Source of the DNA: Verrucomicrobiaceae bacterium
Lineage (GTDB): Bacteria > Verrucomicrobiota > Verrucomicrobiia > Verrucomicrobiales > Verrucomicrobiaceae
DNA: 64,000 nt
Direction of reading: 5' to 3'
NCBI GenBank assembly: GCA_016795465.1
Contig: JAEUHK010000018.1
Coordinates: 44,974 to 108,973 of the forward strand
Shown: positions 25,240 to 34,536 of the stretch, piece after piece
Numbering within the stretch: position 1 is the stretch's first letter
Layout: each line of letters starts with the position of its first letter
Position numbers and translations under genes: made by a program
The notes under the pieces: model-generated
Seen by the model: only the letters and a program-made list of their open reading frames with translations
What the model was told of the DNA's origin: nothing
Databases searched by the model: none

Positions 25240-27507
25240 ATGCCCGGCAAACCCTCCTCCTCGAAACCCGCCAAGCCCGCCACCGACGAACCAGGTGACG
25301 TGCCGCTTGAGGCCGAAAGCGCCAAGCCGAAGAAATCCGCCGGCAAAAAGGTGCTTTCGCTGATCGAAGAAGGAGAAGAGGAGAAACCAAAGGCCAAAGC
25401 GCCACGCAAAGAGTCCGCCAGCATGCTCCCCCGCATCGGGGCCAAGCCTGTGGCACCCAAAAAGGAACCGGAGCCCGAACCCGCTCCCGCCGAGCCTGCG
25501 AAACCCACGCTCGATGACCAGAAGAAGGCCGCTCTGAGCCTTTTCGACGAGAAGCCAAAGAAACGTGAGCGCCCCGCGGCTGCAGCCGCGCCCGTTTCCG
25601 CCCTGCCTCCCATTTCCCTGCTCCTCGACGAGCCGGTGAAGCCGAAGCCAGTCGTCGCCCCCACGCCGCCGCCTGCCGCGGAAGCCCCGGTGCCCGAATT
25701 CGAGCTCGGCGAGAACGGCGAAAAGATCATCCAGCTCAAGCCGCCGATCATTGTGAAGGATCTCGCGGAGAAGATGGGCCTGAAGCCCTTCAAGATCATC
25801 TCCGACCTCATCGCCTTCAAAGTCTTCGCCAGCGCCGACAAGGCCATCGACCTCGAAGTGGCCGAAAAGGTCTGCGAGAAGCACGGCTTCAAACTGGAGC
25901 GTGAAAAGCGCGAAAAAGGCGGCGGCGTCCACAAAGTCGAGGAAGTCATCGTCGAGCCCGAACGCCTCCCCGAGCCCACCGCCGAGGAAAAAGACACTCG
26001 CGAGCTCCGTGCGCCCATCATCACCTTCATGGGCCATGTGGACCATGGTAAAACCTCCCTTTTGGACGCCCTGCGCAAGACGCAAGTGGCCGCGGGCGAG
26101 GCTGGTGGCATCACGCAGCACATCGGTGCCTACTGCATCTTCCACGATGGCAAGCCCATCACCTTCATCGACACCCCCGGTCACGCCGCTTTCTCGGCCA
26201 TGCGTGCCCGCGGCGCGAACGTCACCGACATCGTCGTGCTCATCATCGCTGCTGATGACGGCATCATGCCTCAAACGAAGGAAGCCCTTGCTCACGCAAA
26301 GGCCGCCGGCGTGCAGCTCATGGTCGCCATCAACAAGTGTGATCTGCCCACCGCCAACGTCATGCGTGTCAAAAGCCAGCTCCAAGAGATAGGTCTCGCG
26401 CCGGTGGACTGGGGTGGTGAGATCGAGTGCATGGAAGTCTCAGCCCGCAGCGGTCTCGGCCTCGACAACTTGCTCGAAACCATGGCCTTGCAGGCCGAGG
26501 TGCTCGAATTGAAGGCCGATCCGAAGGCGCCCGCCCGCGCCACCGTCATCGAATCCTCGATGGTCGCCGGCAAAGGCCCCGTGGCCACCGTCATCGTCGG
26601 CCAGGGCACGCTCAAAGTCGGCCAGGCATTCATCTGCGGCCCGTATTGGGGCAAGGTGAAAGCCCTCGTGAACGACCGCGGCCAGAACATCAAGGAAGTG
26701 CTCCCCGGCATGCCCTGCGAAGTCATTGGTTTCTCCGACATGCCCAACGTGGGCGATGAAGTCGTCGTCATGGACAACGAGCGTTCGGTCAAAAAACTCA
26801 GCGAGGAACGCCTCGAAGAGCTGCGCCAGAAAAAGCTCACCGTCCCCCGCCGCACCACGCTCGAGCATCTTTTTGCTTCCATCGAAGAAGGAAACAAAAA
26901 GTCCCTCAAAGTCGTGCTCAAGGCCGATGTGCAGGGCTCCGTCGAGGCCATCGCGAAGTGCCTCAAGGACATCAAGAGCGACAAGATCAATCTCGAACTC
27001 CTTCACTCCGAGGCCGGTTCCATCAACGAGAGCGATGTGCTCCTCTGCTCCGCCTCCGACGCCCTCATCCTCGGCTTCAACGTCAAGGTCGAGAACAAGG
27101 CCCTCGCCGTCGCCAAGCGCGAAGGCGTGCAGATCAAGCTCTACTCGATCATCTATGAGCTCATCGACCAGGTCAAAGAGGCCATGCAGGGCCTGCTCGA
27201 CCCGATCACTCGCGAGAAGGTCATCGGCCACGCCCGCGTGAAGCAGGTCTTCAAGGTCAACAAAGGCTACGTCGGCGGTTCTGTCGTCACCGATGGCATC
27301 ATGCACCGCAAGCAACGCGCCCGCGTGCTGCGTGACGGCCAGGCCGTCTATGACGGTGGCTTCGAGACCCTGCGCCGCTTCCAGGACGAAGTCCCCGAAG
27401 TCCGCAACGGCCTCGAGTGCGGTATCAAGCTCTCCGGCTTCTCCGACTATGAAGAAGGCGACATCATCGAGTGCTACGAACTCGAGAAAATCGCTCAAAC
27501 CCTCTAA
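25240..27507 (+). CDS. infB: Translation initiation factor IF-2
   Basis: A GTPase that brings initiator fMet-tRNA to the 30S subunit. The long Lys/Pro/Glu/Ala-rich N-terminus (1-165) is typical of IF-2. The IF2_N helical domain is near 168-215. The G domain has GHVDHGKTS (about 264), DTPGH (about 310) and NKCD (about 364), followed by the IF-2 domains II, III and the fMet-tRNA-binding domain (ends [16 protein letters not shown]). It lies 99 bp after nusA. Start chosen at the ATG at 25240; the variable N-terminus makes it uncertain. Confidence 0.97.
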   Translation: MPGKPSSSKPAKPATDEPGDVPLEAESAKPKKSAGKKVLSLIEEGEEEKPKAKAPRKESASMLPRIGAKPVAPKKEPEPEPAPAEPAKPTLDDQKKAALSLFDEKPKKRERPAAAAAPVSALPPISLLLDEPVKPKPVVAPTPPPAAEAPVPEFELGENGEKIIQLKPPIIVKDLAEKMGLKPFKIISDLIAFKVFASADKAIDLEVAEKVCEKHGFKLEREKREKGGGVHKVEEVIVEPERLPEPTAEEKDTRELRAPIITFMGHVDHGKTSLLDALRKTQVAAGEAGGITQHIGAYCIFHDGKPITFIDTPGHAAFSAMRARGANVTDIVVLIIAADDGIMPQTKEALAHAKAAGVQLMVAINKCDLPTANVMRVKSQLQEIGLAPVDWGGEIECMEVSARSGLGLDNLLETMALQAEVLELKADPKAPARATVIESSMVAGKGPVATVIVGQGTLKVGQAFICGPYWGKVKALVNDRGQNIKEVLPGMPCEVIGFSDMPNVGDEVVVMDNERSVKKLSEERLEELRQKKLTVPRRTTLEHLFASIEEGNKKSLKVVLKADVQGSVEAIAKCLKDIKSDKINLELLHSEAGSINESDVLLCSASDALILGFNVKVENKALAVAKREGVQIKLYSIIYELIDQVKEAMQGLLDPITREKVIGHARVKQVFKVNKGYVGGSVVTDGIMHRKQRARVLRDGQAVYDGGFETLRRFQDEVPEVRNGLECGIKLSGFSDYEEGDIIECYELEKIAQTL

Positions 27508-27552
27508 CAGAGCGCCTTTTGCCCTCTGCTACCTGCACCTCGCGCATCGCCC

Positions 27553-27921
27553 ATGTCCCTCCGCCTCGATAAAGTCTGTGAACTCATGCGCCGCGAGCTC
27601 TCGCTCGTCGTCGAGAAGGACTATCGTCCGGAGGACGGGCTGCTCACGGTGCACGAAGTAGTCGTCACGCCCGATTTGAAGCACGCCACGGTCTATGTCG
27701 GCGTCATCGGCAAGCCTCATCAGCAGGAAGCGATCGTCGAGCGCCTCAACAAGGCTCGTGGTGCTATTCAGCGGGATCTCTATAAGCGCGTCAAACTGCG
27801 GAACAGCCCTCCGCTGCACTTCCGCCTCGATCACACCACCGAACGCGCCGTGCCCCTCGTGCAACTCATCGATAGCTTGCCGCCACCGCTGCCCGATCCC
27901 GTCGAAGGCGAAAGCAAGTAG
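27553..27921 (+). CDS. rbfA: Ribosome-binding factor A
   Basis: A 122-residue KH-fold protein needed for 30S maturation and 16S rRNA 5'-end processing. It begins RLDKVCELMRRELSLVVE, and the central strands DLKHATVYVGV and the helix with RGAIQRDLYKRVKLRNSP match the family. The C-terminal PPLHFRLDHTTERA corresponds to the 'P.l.F..D.s...' ending. It sits 45 bp after infB in the conserved order. Confidence 0.94.
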   Translation: MSLRLDKVCELMRRELSLVVEKDYRPEDGLLTVHEVVVTPDLKHATVYVGVIGKPHQQEAIVERLNKARGAIQRDLYKRVKLRNSPPLHFRLDHTTERAVPLVQLIDSLPPPLPDPVEGESK

Positions 27922-28032
27922 CGGCAGCCGCTCCACACATCCGGAGCACTGATCCTTCATGGCAAGGTTTGACGCTGGAGACTCGGAGCGTAGCATCCTC
28001 GTGCGTTCCGCAATCCAACTCACGCTCCAACC

Positions 28033-29319
28033 ATGAAACTCGAAACTCTCTGCCTCCACGGCGGCCAGGTCCCCGATCCCACCACCGGCGCACGCGCTGT
28101 GCCGATCTACCGCACCGCCAGCTACGTCTTCAAGAACACCGAGCACGCCGCGAACCTCTTCGCGCTCAAGGAACTGGGGAACATCTACACCCGTCTGATG
28201 AATCCGACGACCGACGTGCTCGAAAAGCGTGTCGCCTTGCTCGAAGGCGCCCACGAGATGGCCGGTCTCGGACTCGCCAGCGGCACCAGCGCCGTGTTTT
28301 ACTCGATCATCAACCTCGCGCAGGCCGGTGATAACATCGTCTCGGCCCGCAACCTCTACGGCGGCACCTACACGCAGTTCAACGATATCCTCCCTGCCCT
28401 CGGCATCACCGTGAAGTTCGTCGATAGCAACGACCCCGAGAACTTCCGCAAGGCCATCGACAGCAAGACGCGAGCTCTTTTCTGCGAAACGGTGTCGAAT
28501 CCCGCCCTCGAAATCGCTGACCTCGAAGCCATCGCCAAAGTGGCGCACGACAACGGCCTGCCGCTCATCGTCGATAGCACCTTCAGCACGCCTTACCTCA
28601 CGAAGCCGCTCGAACACGGCGCGGACATCGTCGTTCACTCGCTCACCAAATGGTTCGGCGGCCACGGCGCTGGCATCGGCGGCATCGTGATCGACAGCGG
28701 CAAGTTCAACTGGGCCGCTGGCAAGCATCCGCTCTACACCACGCCGGACAACAGCTATCACGGCCTCCGCTGGGGTGTGGACCTCCCTGCCCCGCTGCTG
28801 CCGCTCGCCTTCATTTTGCGCATGCGCACCGTGCCGCTGCGGAATCTCGGCGCCTGCATCGCCCCGGATAATTCGTGGTTCTTGCTTCAAGGCATCGAAA
28901 CGCTGCCTCTGCGGATGGAAAAGCACTGCGAGAACTCCCTCGCCGTCGCGAAGCACCTTCAAAAGCATCCCGGCGTGAGCTGGGTCCGCTATCCCGGCCT
29001 GGAAGGCGATCCGCAGTTCAAGGCGAACCAGAAATACCTCCGCGGCAAAGGCGGCAGCATGGTCGTCTTTGGTATCAAAGGCGGACGTGAGGCCGGCAGC
29101 AAGTTCATCGACAACCTGAAGCTCTTCAGCCACCTCGCGAACGTCGGCGACGCCAAATCGCTCGCCATTCACAGCGCCAGCACCACGCACAGCCAGCTCA
29201 GCGAAGAAGCACAGGCCGCCGGCGGCATCACGCCCGACCTCGTGCGCCTCAGCATCGGCATCGAGCACATCGACGACATCCTCGCCGACCTCGATCAAGC
29301 CCTCGCCAAGGCCGCCTGA
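28033..29319 (+). CDS. metY: O-acetylhomoserine sulfhydrylase-type PLP enzyme
   Basis: A Cys/Met-metabolism PLP enzyme that makes homocysteine from O-acetylhomoserine and sulfide. It has the N-terminal LHGGQ.PDPTTGARAVPIY, LASGTSA for phosphate binding, NLYGGTYTQF, IVDSTFSTPYL and the PLP lysine in HSLTKWFGGHG. At 428 residues, with the extra central segment (ILRMRTVPLRNLGACIAP), it fits the MetY class better than cystathionine gamma-synthase. The 111-bp gap before it has no recognisable SAM riboswitch. A strong terminator follows. Confidence 0.92.
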   Translation: MKLETLCLHGGQVPDPTTGARAVPIYRTASYVFKNTEHAANLFALKELGNIYTRLMNPTTDVLEKRVALLEGAHEMAGLGLASGTSAVFYSIINLAQAGDNIVSARNLYGGTYTQFNDILPALGITVKFVDSNDPENFRKAIDSKTRALFCETVSNPALEIADLEAIAKVAHDNGLPLIVDSTFSTPYLTKPLEHGADIVVHSLTKWFGGHGAGIGGIVIDSGKFNWAAGKHPLYTTPDNSYHGLRWGVDLPAPLLPLAFILRMRTVPLRNLGACIAPDNSWFLLQGIETLPLRMEKHCENSLAVAKHLQKHPGVSWVRYPGLEGDPQFKANQKYLRGKGGSMVVFGIKGGREAGSKFIDNLKLFSHLANVGDAKSLAIHSASTTHSQLSEEAQAAGGITPDLVRLSIGIEHIDDILADLDQALAKAA

Positions 29320-29347
29320 GCCCTCTGACAACCTCTAACACCTCCCT

Positions 29348-29391
29348 CAAGGTGACCGCGGAGCCTCCTCCCGGTCACCTTGATGCTTTTT
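29348..29391 (+). terminator. Intrinsic terminator after metY
   Basis: A perfect 11-bp stem, CAAGGTGACCG/CGGTCACCTTG, with a 13-nt loop, followed by ATGCTTTTT. It lies 29 bp after the metY stop. Confidence 0.87.
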
Positions 29392-29445
29392 GGGCCCCAA
29401 GCGTGTCTCCCTATCCCCAGCAAATGGCGTTGTTCATCACTTAGA

Positions 29446-29482
29446 TCACCTTCTGGGGAGAGGGCTGGGGTGAGGGGCCACC
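29446..29482. repeat. G-rich 'ggggagagggctggggtgagggg' type intergenic motif
   Basis: A purine-rich motif made of GGGGAGAGGG and GGGGTGAGGGG in the gap between metY and the ThuA gene. Similar CCCTCACCCC/CCCTCTCCCC elements are, from memory, dispersed in several bacterial genomes. Only one copy is seen in this window, so repeat status is inference. Confidence 0.35.
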
Positions 29483-29572
29483 TCTTATCGCACACGAACT
29501 TCGGCATTCTTCACTTTCTTTGTCCGAATTCGCCATCTCGCGCGGTATATGCCGTCCCTGATTTCCAACCGC

Positions 29573-30610
29573 ATGAAACGCATCCTCCTCTCTCTGTTCA
29601 CGTTTGTCTCGTTCGCGACTGCCGCGCCGCTGGTGTTTGAAGGCACCGACGGGCCGGGCAAAGGCAAGCACATTGTCTTCATGGCGGATGACCATGAGTA
29701 TCGCTCGGAGGAGTCGCTGCCGGGGCTGGCTCGGCTTTTGGCGAAGCATCAGGGCTTCAAGTGCACCGTGCTGTTTGGGATCGACAAGGAATCGGGCGAA
29801 ATCGTCGCGGGTGATGCCTCGAACATGCCTGGAATCGAGGCGCTGGACACCGCCGACCTCGCGGTCGTGTTCCTGCGCTTCCAAAACTTCCCGCCGGAGC
29901 AGATGAAGCACTTCGATGACTACCTGAAGCGCGGCGGACCGGTCGTGGGCCTTCGCACGGCCACGCATGGCTTCAAGATTCCGAAGGACGCGCCTTACGC
30001 GAAGTATTCCTTCGACTACAAAGGCAGCGATTACGAACTCGGTTTCGGCCATCAGGTGCTCGGTCAGACCTGGGTGGGCCACTACGGCACGAATCACAAG
30101 CAGAGCACGCGCATCGCCCTCGTGCCGGACAAGGCCTCGCATCCGATCCTGCGCGGCGTGAAGGACGTGTGGGTGCAGGCGGGCGGTTATGTCGGCAAAC
30201 CGACCTCCGGCGAGATTTTGACGATGGCGCAGCCGCTGAACGGCATGACGCCCGATTCACCCGCCGATACCACGAAGGCACCGATGCCGAGCGAGTGGAC
30301 CCGCAGCTACAAATCCGCCTCCGGCAAGAAAGGCCGCGTTTTCACGTCGCTGTATGGCACATCGGAAGACATCACGAATGATGGCTATCGCCGCCTGCTC
30401 GTGAACGGCATCTTCTGGACGCTCGGTTTGGAGGAGCAGATCAAAGCAGACCTCAACATCGCCTTCGTCGGCCCCTTCAAGCCGAACACCTTCGCGGGCG
30501 GCGCTTACGCTCGCGGCATCAAACCGGAAATGTATGCCGGTTGGGACTCGCCGATCCCGGCGAACGCGAACACGAAGAAGCCTGAGAAGCCGAAGAAGAA
30601 AGCGAAGTGA
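29573..30610 (+). CDS. Secreted ThuA-like (trehalose-utilisation type) protein
   Basis: The start is the ATG at 29573, giving the signal peptide MKRILLSLFTFVSFATAA. It has a ThuA/glutamine-amidotransferase-like fold: HIVFMADDHEYRSEESLPGL, AVVFLRFQNFPPEQMKHFDDY, GGPVVGLRTATHGF and a conserved WVGHYGTNHKQ segment. The function of ThuA proteins is poorly defined; a role in sugar metabolism is inferred from the family. The C-terminus is Lys/Pro-rich. The N-terminal 260 residues of the 1382-residue protein at 45202 are a paralogue with the same motif order. Confidence 0.85.
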   Translation: MKRILLSLFTFVSFATAAPLVFEGTDGPGKGKHIVFMADDHEYRSEESLPGLARLLAKHQGFKCTVLFGIDKESGEIVAGDASNMPGIEALDTADLAVVFLRFQNFPPEQMKHFDDYLKRGGPVVGLRTATHGFKIPKDAPYAKYSFDYKGSDYELGFGHQVLGQTWVGHYGTNHKQSTRIALVPDKASHPILRGVKDVWVQAGGYVGKPTSGEILTMAQPLNGMTPDSPADTTKAPMPSEWTRSYKSASGKKGRVFTSLYGTSEDITNDGYRRLLVNGIFWTLGLEEQIKADLNIAFVGPFKPNTFAGGAYARGIKPEMYAGWDSPIPANANTKKPEKPKKKAK

Positions 30611-30645
30611 GTTCTGGAAAGCCGGGTTGTTGTAAAGACCCCGCA

Positions 30646-30693
30646 TTCTGGCGAATGCGCCTACACCACGCATCGTAGGATCGTTCGCCAGAA
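30646..30693. repeat. Nested-stem hairpin element
   Basis: TTCTGGCGAA at 30646-30655 pairs perfectly with TTCGCCAGAA at 30684-30693. Inside, CCTAC and GTAGG make a second 5-bp stem. The structure resembles dispersed REP-like elements. It lies 35 bp after the ThuA gene. Confidence 0.7.
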
Positions 30694-30794
30694 CGAGGGT
30701 TTCGGAGGTCTTGCGAGAAGCTCAGCCGGATGATCAGCATCATCGACCTGACACTCAAGAAACCGCCACTGACAGCCGGGAAATCGCTGCTGGC

Positions 30795-30877
30795 AGTCAT
30801 GCTATTGAGACTGACAACTCTGCTATTGCGACTGACATCCGTGCTATTGAGCCGACCGGCCCGTCTATTGAGACTGC
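30795..30877. repeat. 21-bp degenerate tandem repeat
   Basis: Four consecutive units begin GCTATTGAGACTGAC, GCTATTGCGACTGAC, GCTATTGAGCCGACC and TCTATTGAGACTGCG, each 21 bp apart. Weaker related units seem to extend upstream. Translated on the plus strand they give a heptad series (AIETDNS, AIATDIR, AIEPTGP, SIETAEL). Confidence 0.75.
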
Positions 30878-31033
30878 GGAGCTGAAAACACCCCTGACAG
30901 CCGAGCGAAAGGCCCTGACTCTCTCGAAATCGAGAAATACTGGAATGCGAACGCCGGTAACAGCCAGGAAATCCATCCTGCGGTGGGTTTTGGCCTGTTT
31001 TACCCGCTGAAATGGGTTCCTGCACTCCTTCTG

Positions 31034-31109
31034 GGCCTCTGTGTCCCTCTGTGACCTCGGTGGTAGCCATAGAGGATACACCACGGAGAGCACCGAGGAT
31101 CACAGAGCC
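31034..31109. repeat. Large imperfect inverted repeat of 'CTCTGTGT..CTCGGTGGT' type
   Basis: The left arm (31034-31064, ending CCTCGGTGGT) matches imperfectly with the reverse complement of the right arm (31080-31109, ACCACGGAGAGCACCGAGG and so on). The arms resemble the CTCTGTG/CACAGAG elements found between genes in several bacterial phyla, as I recall. Confidence 0.6.
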
Positions 31110-31201
31110 TTGGGGGGTGGTAGGATAATGCTGCCGCCCGCTCAAAAAACCTCATTTTGAACTTCCCATTTACTCGGGGAATCCCTAGCCTCGCGGGCGC
31201 T

Positions 31202-31930
31202 ATGACCTCACGACTCCAAAATCATCTGAATATGATCGGCACGTGCATCACTGTCGCTCAAAGCCCCGAATACAAACCCGTCTGGGAAGGCCAGGAGCCT
31301 GCGGACTTCGCCACAGACATCGCCAAGCTCGCGACGGACCACGCCGCTGTCAGCCTGAAAGCCGCGCAGGCCGACGCCGCCACGGGCGGAGCGGCGGATG
31401 AAAAAGCTGTCGCGGAGGCCACGCTCGAAAACATCGCCCACACCCTCGCCCGCGCTTTGGCGAACCATTTCAAAAAGACCGGCGACCTCGACCGCCACGG
31501 CAAGGTGGACTACACGAAGAGCGAGATCGTCAAACTCCGCACCCAGGAACTCGTCACTCAAACCACCGCCATCCGTGACATCGCCCAGGGAGCCGTCGCC
31601 GAGACGGATGCCGCCAAACGCGGCATCACCCCGGCTCGTATTGCCACACTCACCGCCGCCATCGCCGCCTACACGAAAGTGATGAACGCCCCACGCGGCC
31701 AGATCGTGAACCGCAGCGCCCTGCTCAAAGAAGTCGAAACCGACACCGCCGCCCTCGTCGAGTTCGTGAACGACATGGACGACCTCGTCCTCCAGTTCGA
31801 CACCACCCCCACCGGCCATCGCTTCATGGAAGCCTGGAAACGCGCCCGCATCATCGTGGATGTGGGTGGTGGCAATGGAGGTGGAGAGGAGAAGCCAACG
31901 CCGACACCAGCGCCGGAGCAGCCGAAGTAG
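31202..31930 (+). CDS. Helical protein of unknown function, first gene of accessory cluster
   Basis: A 242-residue protein starting at the ATG at 31202 (MTSRLQNHLNMIGTCITVAQ); an in-frame ATG 15 codons earlier is in the leader. It is mostly alpha-helical and Ala-rich. A conserved-looking C-terminal helix pair, EVETDTAALVEFVNDMDDLV and FMEAWKRARIIVDVG, is followed by a Gly then Glu/Pro/Thr-rich tail. I recall similar proteins in Bacteroidota and Verrucomicrobiota without known function. No signal peptide or membrane segment. Codon use is still GC-rich, unlike the next genes. Confidence 0.72.
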   Translation: MTSRLQNHLNMIGTCITVAQSPEYKPVWEGQEPADFATDIAKLATDHAAVSLKAAQADAATGGAADEKAVAEATLENIAHTLARALANHFKKTGDLDRHGKVDYTKSEIVKLRTQELVTQTTAIRDIAQGAVAETDAAKRGITPARIATLTAAIAAYTKVMNAPRGQIVNRSALLKEVETDTAALVEFVNDMDDLVLQFDTTPTGHRFMEAWKRARIIVDVGGGNGGGEEKPTPTPAPEQPK

Positions 31931-32021
31931 ATCCTAATTCTCGATCTACAAAGCCCCACCAGCAGCCTTCAAATTTCAGCCTGATTTCTCTCAAAGAAAA
32001 ACAAACCGCAGACAAACTCCC

Positions 32022-32489
32022 ATGAACAGTCACAAGATAAAACAGATACTAAAGCTCCCAGCATGCCTCACCCGATCCATTATTGGGCTAACCCTGATGA
32101 TTTCCATGTCGTCATGTCAGTTTAATGCGCCGTACGATGACAAAACAGACGCGGCGATAACTGAGTTAGCGAAGGAAACAGAGAAATTTGTTGCCAGATG
32201 TGATGTGGAAAGAGTGCGTTACAGCAAAGCCGGGACTTTTTACACAGACGCTACTGGTAGCATCAAAGCCATCAAAGACCGTTCGGGTTTATATCTGAAA
32301 AACGAACGGGAGATCGAAGCACTTAACCGCTTGGAAACCAAGTTTGAACGTCTCAAACAAAGCCATCAGGAAGGTCCGATCACGTCCTCACTAGCTGAAC
32401 CGATTCGAGTCTCGTTTCGGAGTCTTCAACAAATGCAGATTGCCAAAAAACGGAGCTTGGCTGTCAGTAAATCAATCCAAGAGCAATAA
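32022..32489 (+). CDS. Probable small lipoprotein of unknown function
   Basis: A 155-residue protein with a basic N-terminus, a hydrophobic stretch and a lipobox-like MSMSSC, with Cys at about residue 32. The mature part is charged and helical (EIEALNRLETKFERLKQS). Base composition is clearly more AT-rich than in the flanking chromosome. It lies 91 bp after the previous gene and 27 bp before the next. I do not recognise a family. A lipoprotein between a membrane protein gene and a peptidoglycan hydrolase gene could be an envelope tether or an inhibitor; that is inference. Confidence 0.65.
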   Translation: MNSHKIKQILKLPACLTRSIIGLTLMISMSSCQFNAPYDDKTDAAITELAKETEKFVARCDVERVRYSKAGTFYTDATGSIKAIKDRSGLYLKNEREIEALNRLETKFERLKQSHQEGPITSSLAEPIRVSFRSLQQMQIAKKRSLAVSKSIQEQ

Positions 32490-32516
32490 ACCAAGTCGAA
32501 CCACAATCTAAACATC

Positions 32517-32840
32517 ATGAATTCAGAAGCACTACTCGAAGCGATGTGGAAAGCCGCGCGCACTGCGGCAGGAGCACAGATTAAAGATTTAAGAGGCTAC
32601 CTAGACAAAGAAATAGCAGCCATCGCAAAAGGAGCGATCGCGATTGAAGTCGATCTGCTTAGCGGACGAATCAAACAGTCTCAGGCGAAACGCGCATGGG
32701 ATGATCTCGCGGATAGCGCAATCGACATTCAGCTTGCGGTGGAAGTCATCTTACAAGCAGCTGCCCAAGATGCGATCAATGCCGCGCTGGGCGTGGCCTC
32801 CAAAGCTCTGAGCAAGGCCATCGGCTTTGCCATCATCTGA
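32517..32840 (+). CDS. Small helical protein of unknown function
   Basis: A 107-residue protein, Ala-rich and helical throughout, with an amphipathic N-terminus (ALLEAMWKAARTAAGAQIKDL) and a weakly hydrophobic C-terminus (ALGVASKALSKAIGFAII). There is no clear signal peptide and no recognised domain. It sits 45 bp before the large membrane-protein gene and shares its lower GC. It could associate with the membrane through its C-terminus. Confidence 0.6.
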   Translation: MNSEALLEAMWKAARTAAGAQIKDLRGYLDKEIAAIAKGAIAIEVDLLSGRIKQSQAKRAWDDLADSAIDIQLAVEVILQAAAQDAINAALGVASKALSKAIGFAII

Positions 32841-32885
32841 TTCTGCTTCCGACCCCAATACATTCTCATCAAACCTTTTTGAATT

Positions 32886-34493
32886 ATGCTCGAAAGCCTC
32901 GACACACTCATCGCCTTCGTTGTCATCATGAGCATCGCCAGCCTGCTGGTGACGATTGTGGTGCAGACAATCTCGGCAACTTTCAGTTTGCGCGGCAGGC
33001 AACTGCTGCGCGGCCTACAAAACGCCGGGGATACATTGATACCTGATGGCATGAAAGCCGGCAAGGAGCTGGCCAAAGAACTATTGAAAAAGAAGCCCGC
33101 CATGTGCTTTGCCTTTTGGGACGGTCTCAAAGACGCCGTGCGTCCGGATGAGATTTACGAATCCTTGAAAGCGTTGGCTGCTATCAGCGAGGAGGCACTC
33201 GCTAAGAAGCAAAATGAAGTTGATTTGGCGAAAACGACAGCGGAAACGGCCCGCAATGAGGCAACCAACTCTCCAGGTGAAGCGGAAAAAGGTAAGAAAG
33301 CGATCTCTGCGGAGAAAACTTATGCAAGTCTGTTAGCAGAACTTGTCGTGCTGAAAGAGCTTCCGCGCAGAAATCCGCTAGACAAGTCAAGCCCGAACCA
33401 ACAAGCGGCCAATCTGCTTGCGGCTTTGATGCCAGCCGCCAAAGACCCGGCGGCAACCAAGGATGCACTGGGAGGCCTGCTGAAAGTGGTGGGGGATGCC
33501 TGCCTGTCTGGCGATGACCGAAAAAAACTGGAATCTGAGATTCAGAAAGCCAGCCAGAGCATGGTGGAGGAGGTGGTCACGCTGAAAAAGTCGGTGGAAA
33601 ACTGGTTCAACCAGGCGGTGGATCATGCTCAGGACTGGTTCCTGACTTGGACTCGTGCGATTACCATCGTGGTCGGTGTGCTCATGGCATTCGCTTTTCA
33701 ATGGGATGCAGTTGAAATTTTCAAGCAAGTCTCCGGGCCCAACAACGCGATGAGGGACGCCCTGGTGAAGAAAGTGCCCGTGGTGCTGGAGAAAGGTGAG
33801 GGGATATTGAAGGTGTCCAAAGTCGGTGGAGGGTTGCTAGAACGACTTCAGACTGCCTGGAACAAGTCCTACGAACCGTCACTCCCAAGTGTGGATGGCA
33901 TCAAAACAGTCGATCAGTTTGAAAAACGTCTGGAGGAGCTAGCTAAAGGCCTCGAAGAAACGGAGAAGAAGCAAGCGCATACGGAGGTCAGCAAAGGGAA
34001 AAAACCTGGCGAAAATGCCACCGACGCTGAGGTTGAGAACAAGCGGAAAGAGATCCATCAGAAAGCGGTGGAAGCGGCGAAGGCATTGAAGCCAGCCAAG
34101 GAACTTTTGGCAGTATCTGACCTGAAAGCGAAATTCGAGGTGATTTTAACAGACGAAGTGAAAGGTTACTTTGACAGCCAGCAGGAGGCGTTTGCTGCGC
34201 TATCACGCGAGGTTTCAGTTGCTGGGTTTGAGATCATCCCAAAAGACGGGTGGCGGTGGACTGAACCGGATAAACAACCAGAGTGCATATGGTGGAAGCC
34301 TCAAACTTGGGCTTTAAGTTTGTACCTAGCTCAAAATTGCAATCACATTCCCGGCATGTTGATTTTCGCCGCGCTGCTGGGGCTAGGCGCTCCCTTCTGG
34401 TTCAATCTTCTCAAGAACCTTTCCAATCTCCGTCCTGCTCTAGCAAAGCTGCTGGACACCGAAACGAGCACGCCTGCGAAGACTCCCAAATGA
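32886..34493 (+). CDS. Three-segment membrane protein with coiled cytoplasmic or periplasmic loops
   Basis: A 535-residue protein with membrane segments near 8-30 (LIAFVVIMSIASLLVTIVV), 258-278 (AITIVVGVLMAFAFQW) and 485-507 (LIFAALLGLGAPFWF). Two long Lys/Glu-rich helical loops lie between them (about 100-250 and 290-470). The third segment ends APFWFNLLKNLSNLR. The protein at 52402 has the same layout with GAQFWFDLMKKIINMR, and the middle segment follows a similar 'W-F-[ND]-x-x-x-D' helix in both. I recall relatives in other phyla with no assigned function. It is in line with the hydrolase gene 44 bp downstream. Confidence 0.75.
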   Translation: MLESLDTLIAFVVIMSIASLLVTIVVQTISATFSLRGRQLLRGLQNAGDTLIPDGMKAGKELAKELLKKKPAMCFAFWDGLKDAVRPDEIYESLKALAAISEEALAKKQNEVDLAKTTAETARNEATNSPGEAEKGKKAISAEKTYASLLAELVVLKELPRRNPLDKSSPNQQAANLLAALMPAAKDPAATKDALGGLLKVVGDACLSGDDRKKLESEIQKASQSMVEEVVTLKKSVENWFNQAVDHAQDWFLTWTRAITIVVGVLMAFAFQWDAVEIFKQVSGPNNAMRDALVKKVPVVLEKGEGILKVSKVGGGLLERLQTAWNKSYEPSLPSVDGIKTVDQFEKRLEELAKGLEETEKKQAHTEVSKGKKPGENATDAEVENKRKEIHQKAVEAAKALKPAKELLAVSDLKAKFEVILTDEVKGYFDSQQEAFAALSREVSVAGFEIIPKDGWRWTEPDKQPECIWWKPQTWALSLYLAQNCNHIPGMLIFAALLGLGAPFWFNLLKNLSNLRPALAKLLDTETSTPAKTPK

Positions 34494-34536
34494 GTCATAC
34501 CCGATAATTTAACCGAACCTCTAACACGATAACGTC

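Larger units (their letters stand above)
30611..31201. other. Gene-poor repeat region before the accessory genes
   Basis: I see no supported gene in these 590 bp. It holds a perfect 10-bp-arm hairpin (30646-30693), a degenerate 21-bp tandem repeat (about 30795-30877) and a large imperfect inverted repeat (31034-31109). Open frames here on both strands are low-complexity by-products of the repeats. Confidence 0.6.

Noticed and set aside
27922..28032. Possible SAM riboswitch upstream of metY.
   Set aside because: Short stems are present, but none of the SAM-I, SAM-II, SAH or related conserved core sequences can be found.
30519..31145. Open frames on both strands in the repeat region (208 and 99 codons).
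   Set aside because: They are built from tandem and inverted repeats, cross the end of the ThuA gene, and have no recognisable start signal or family.
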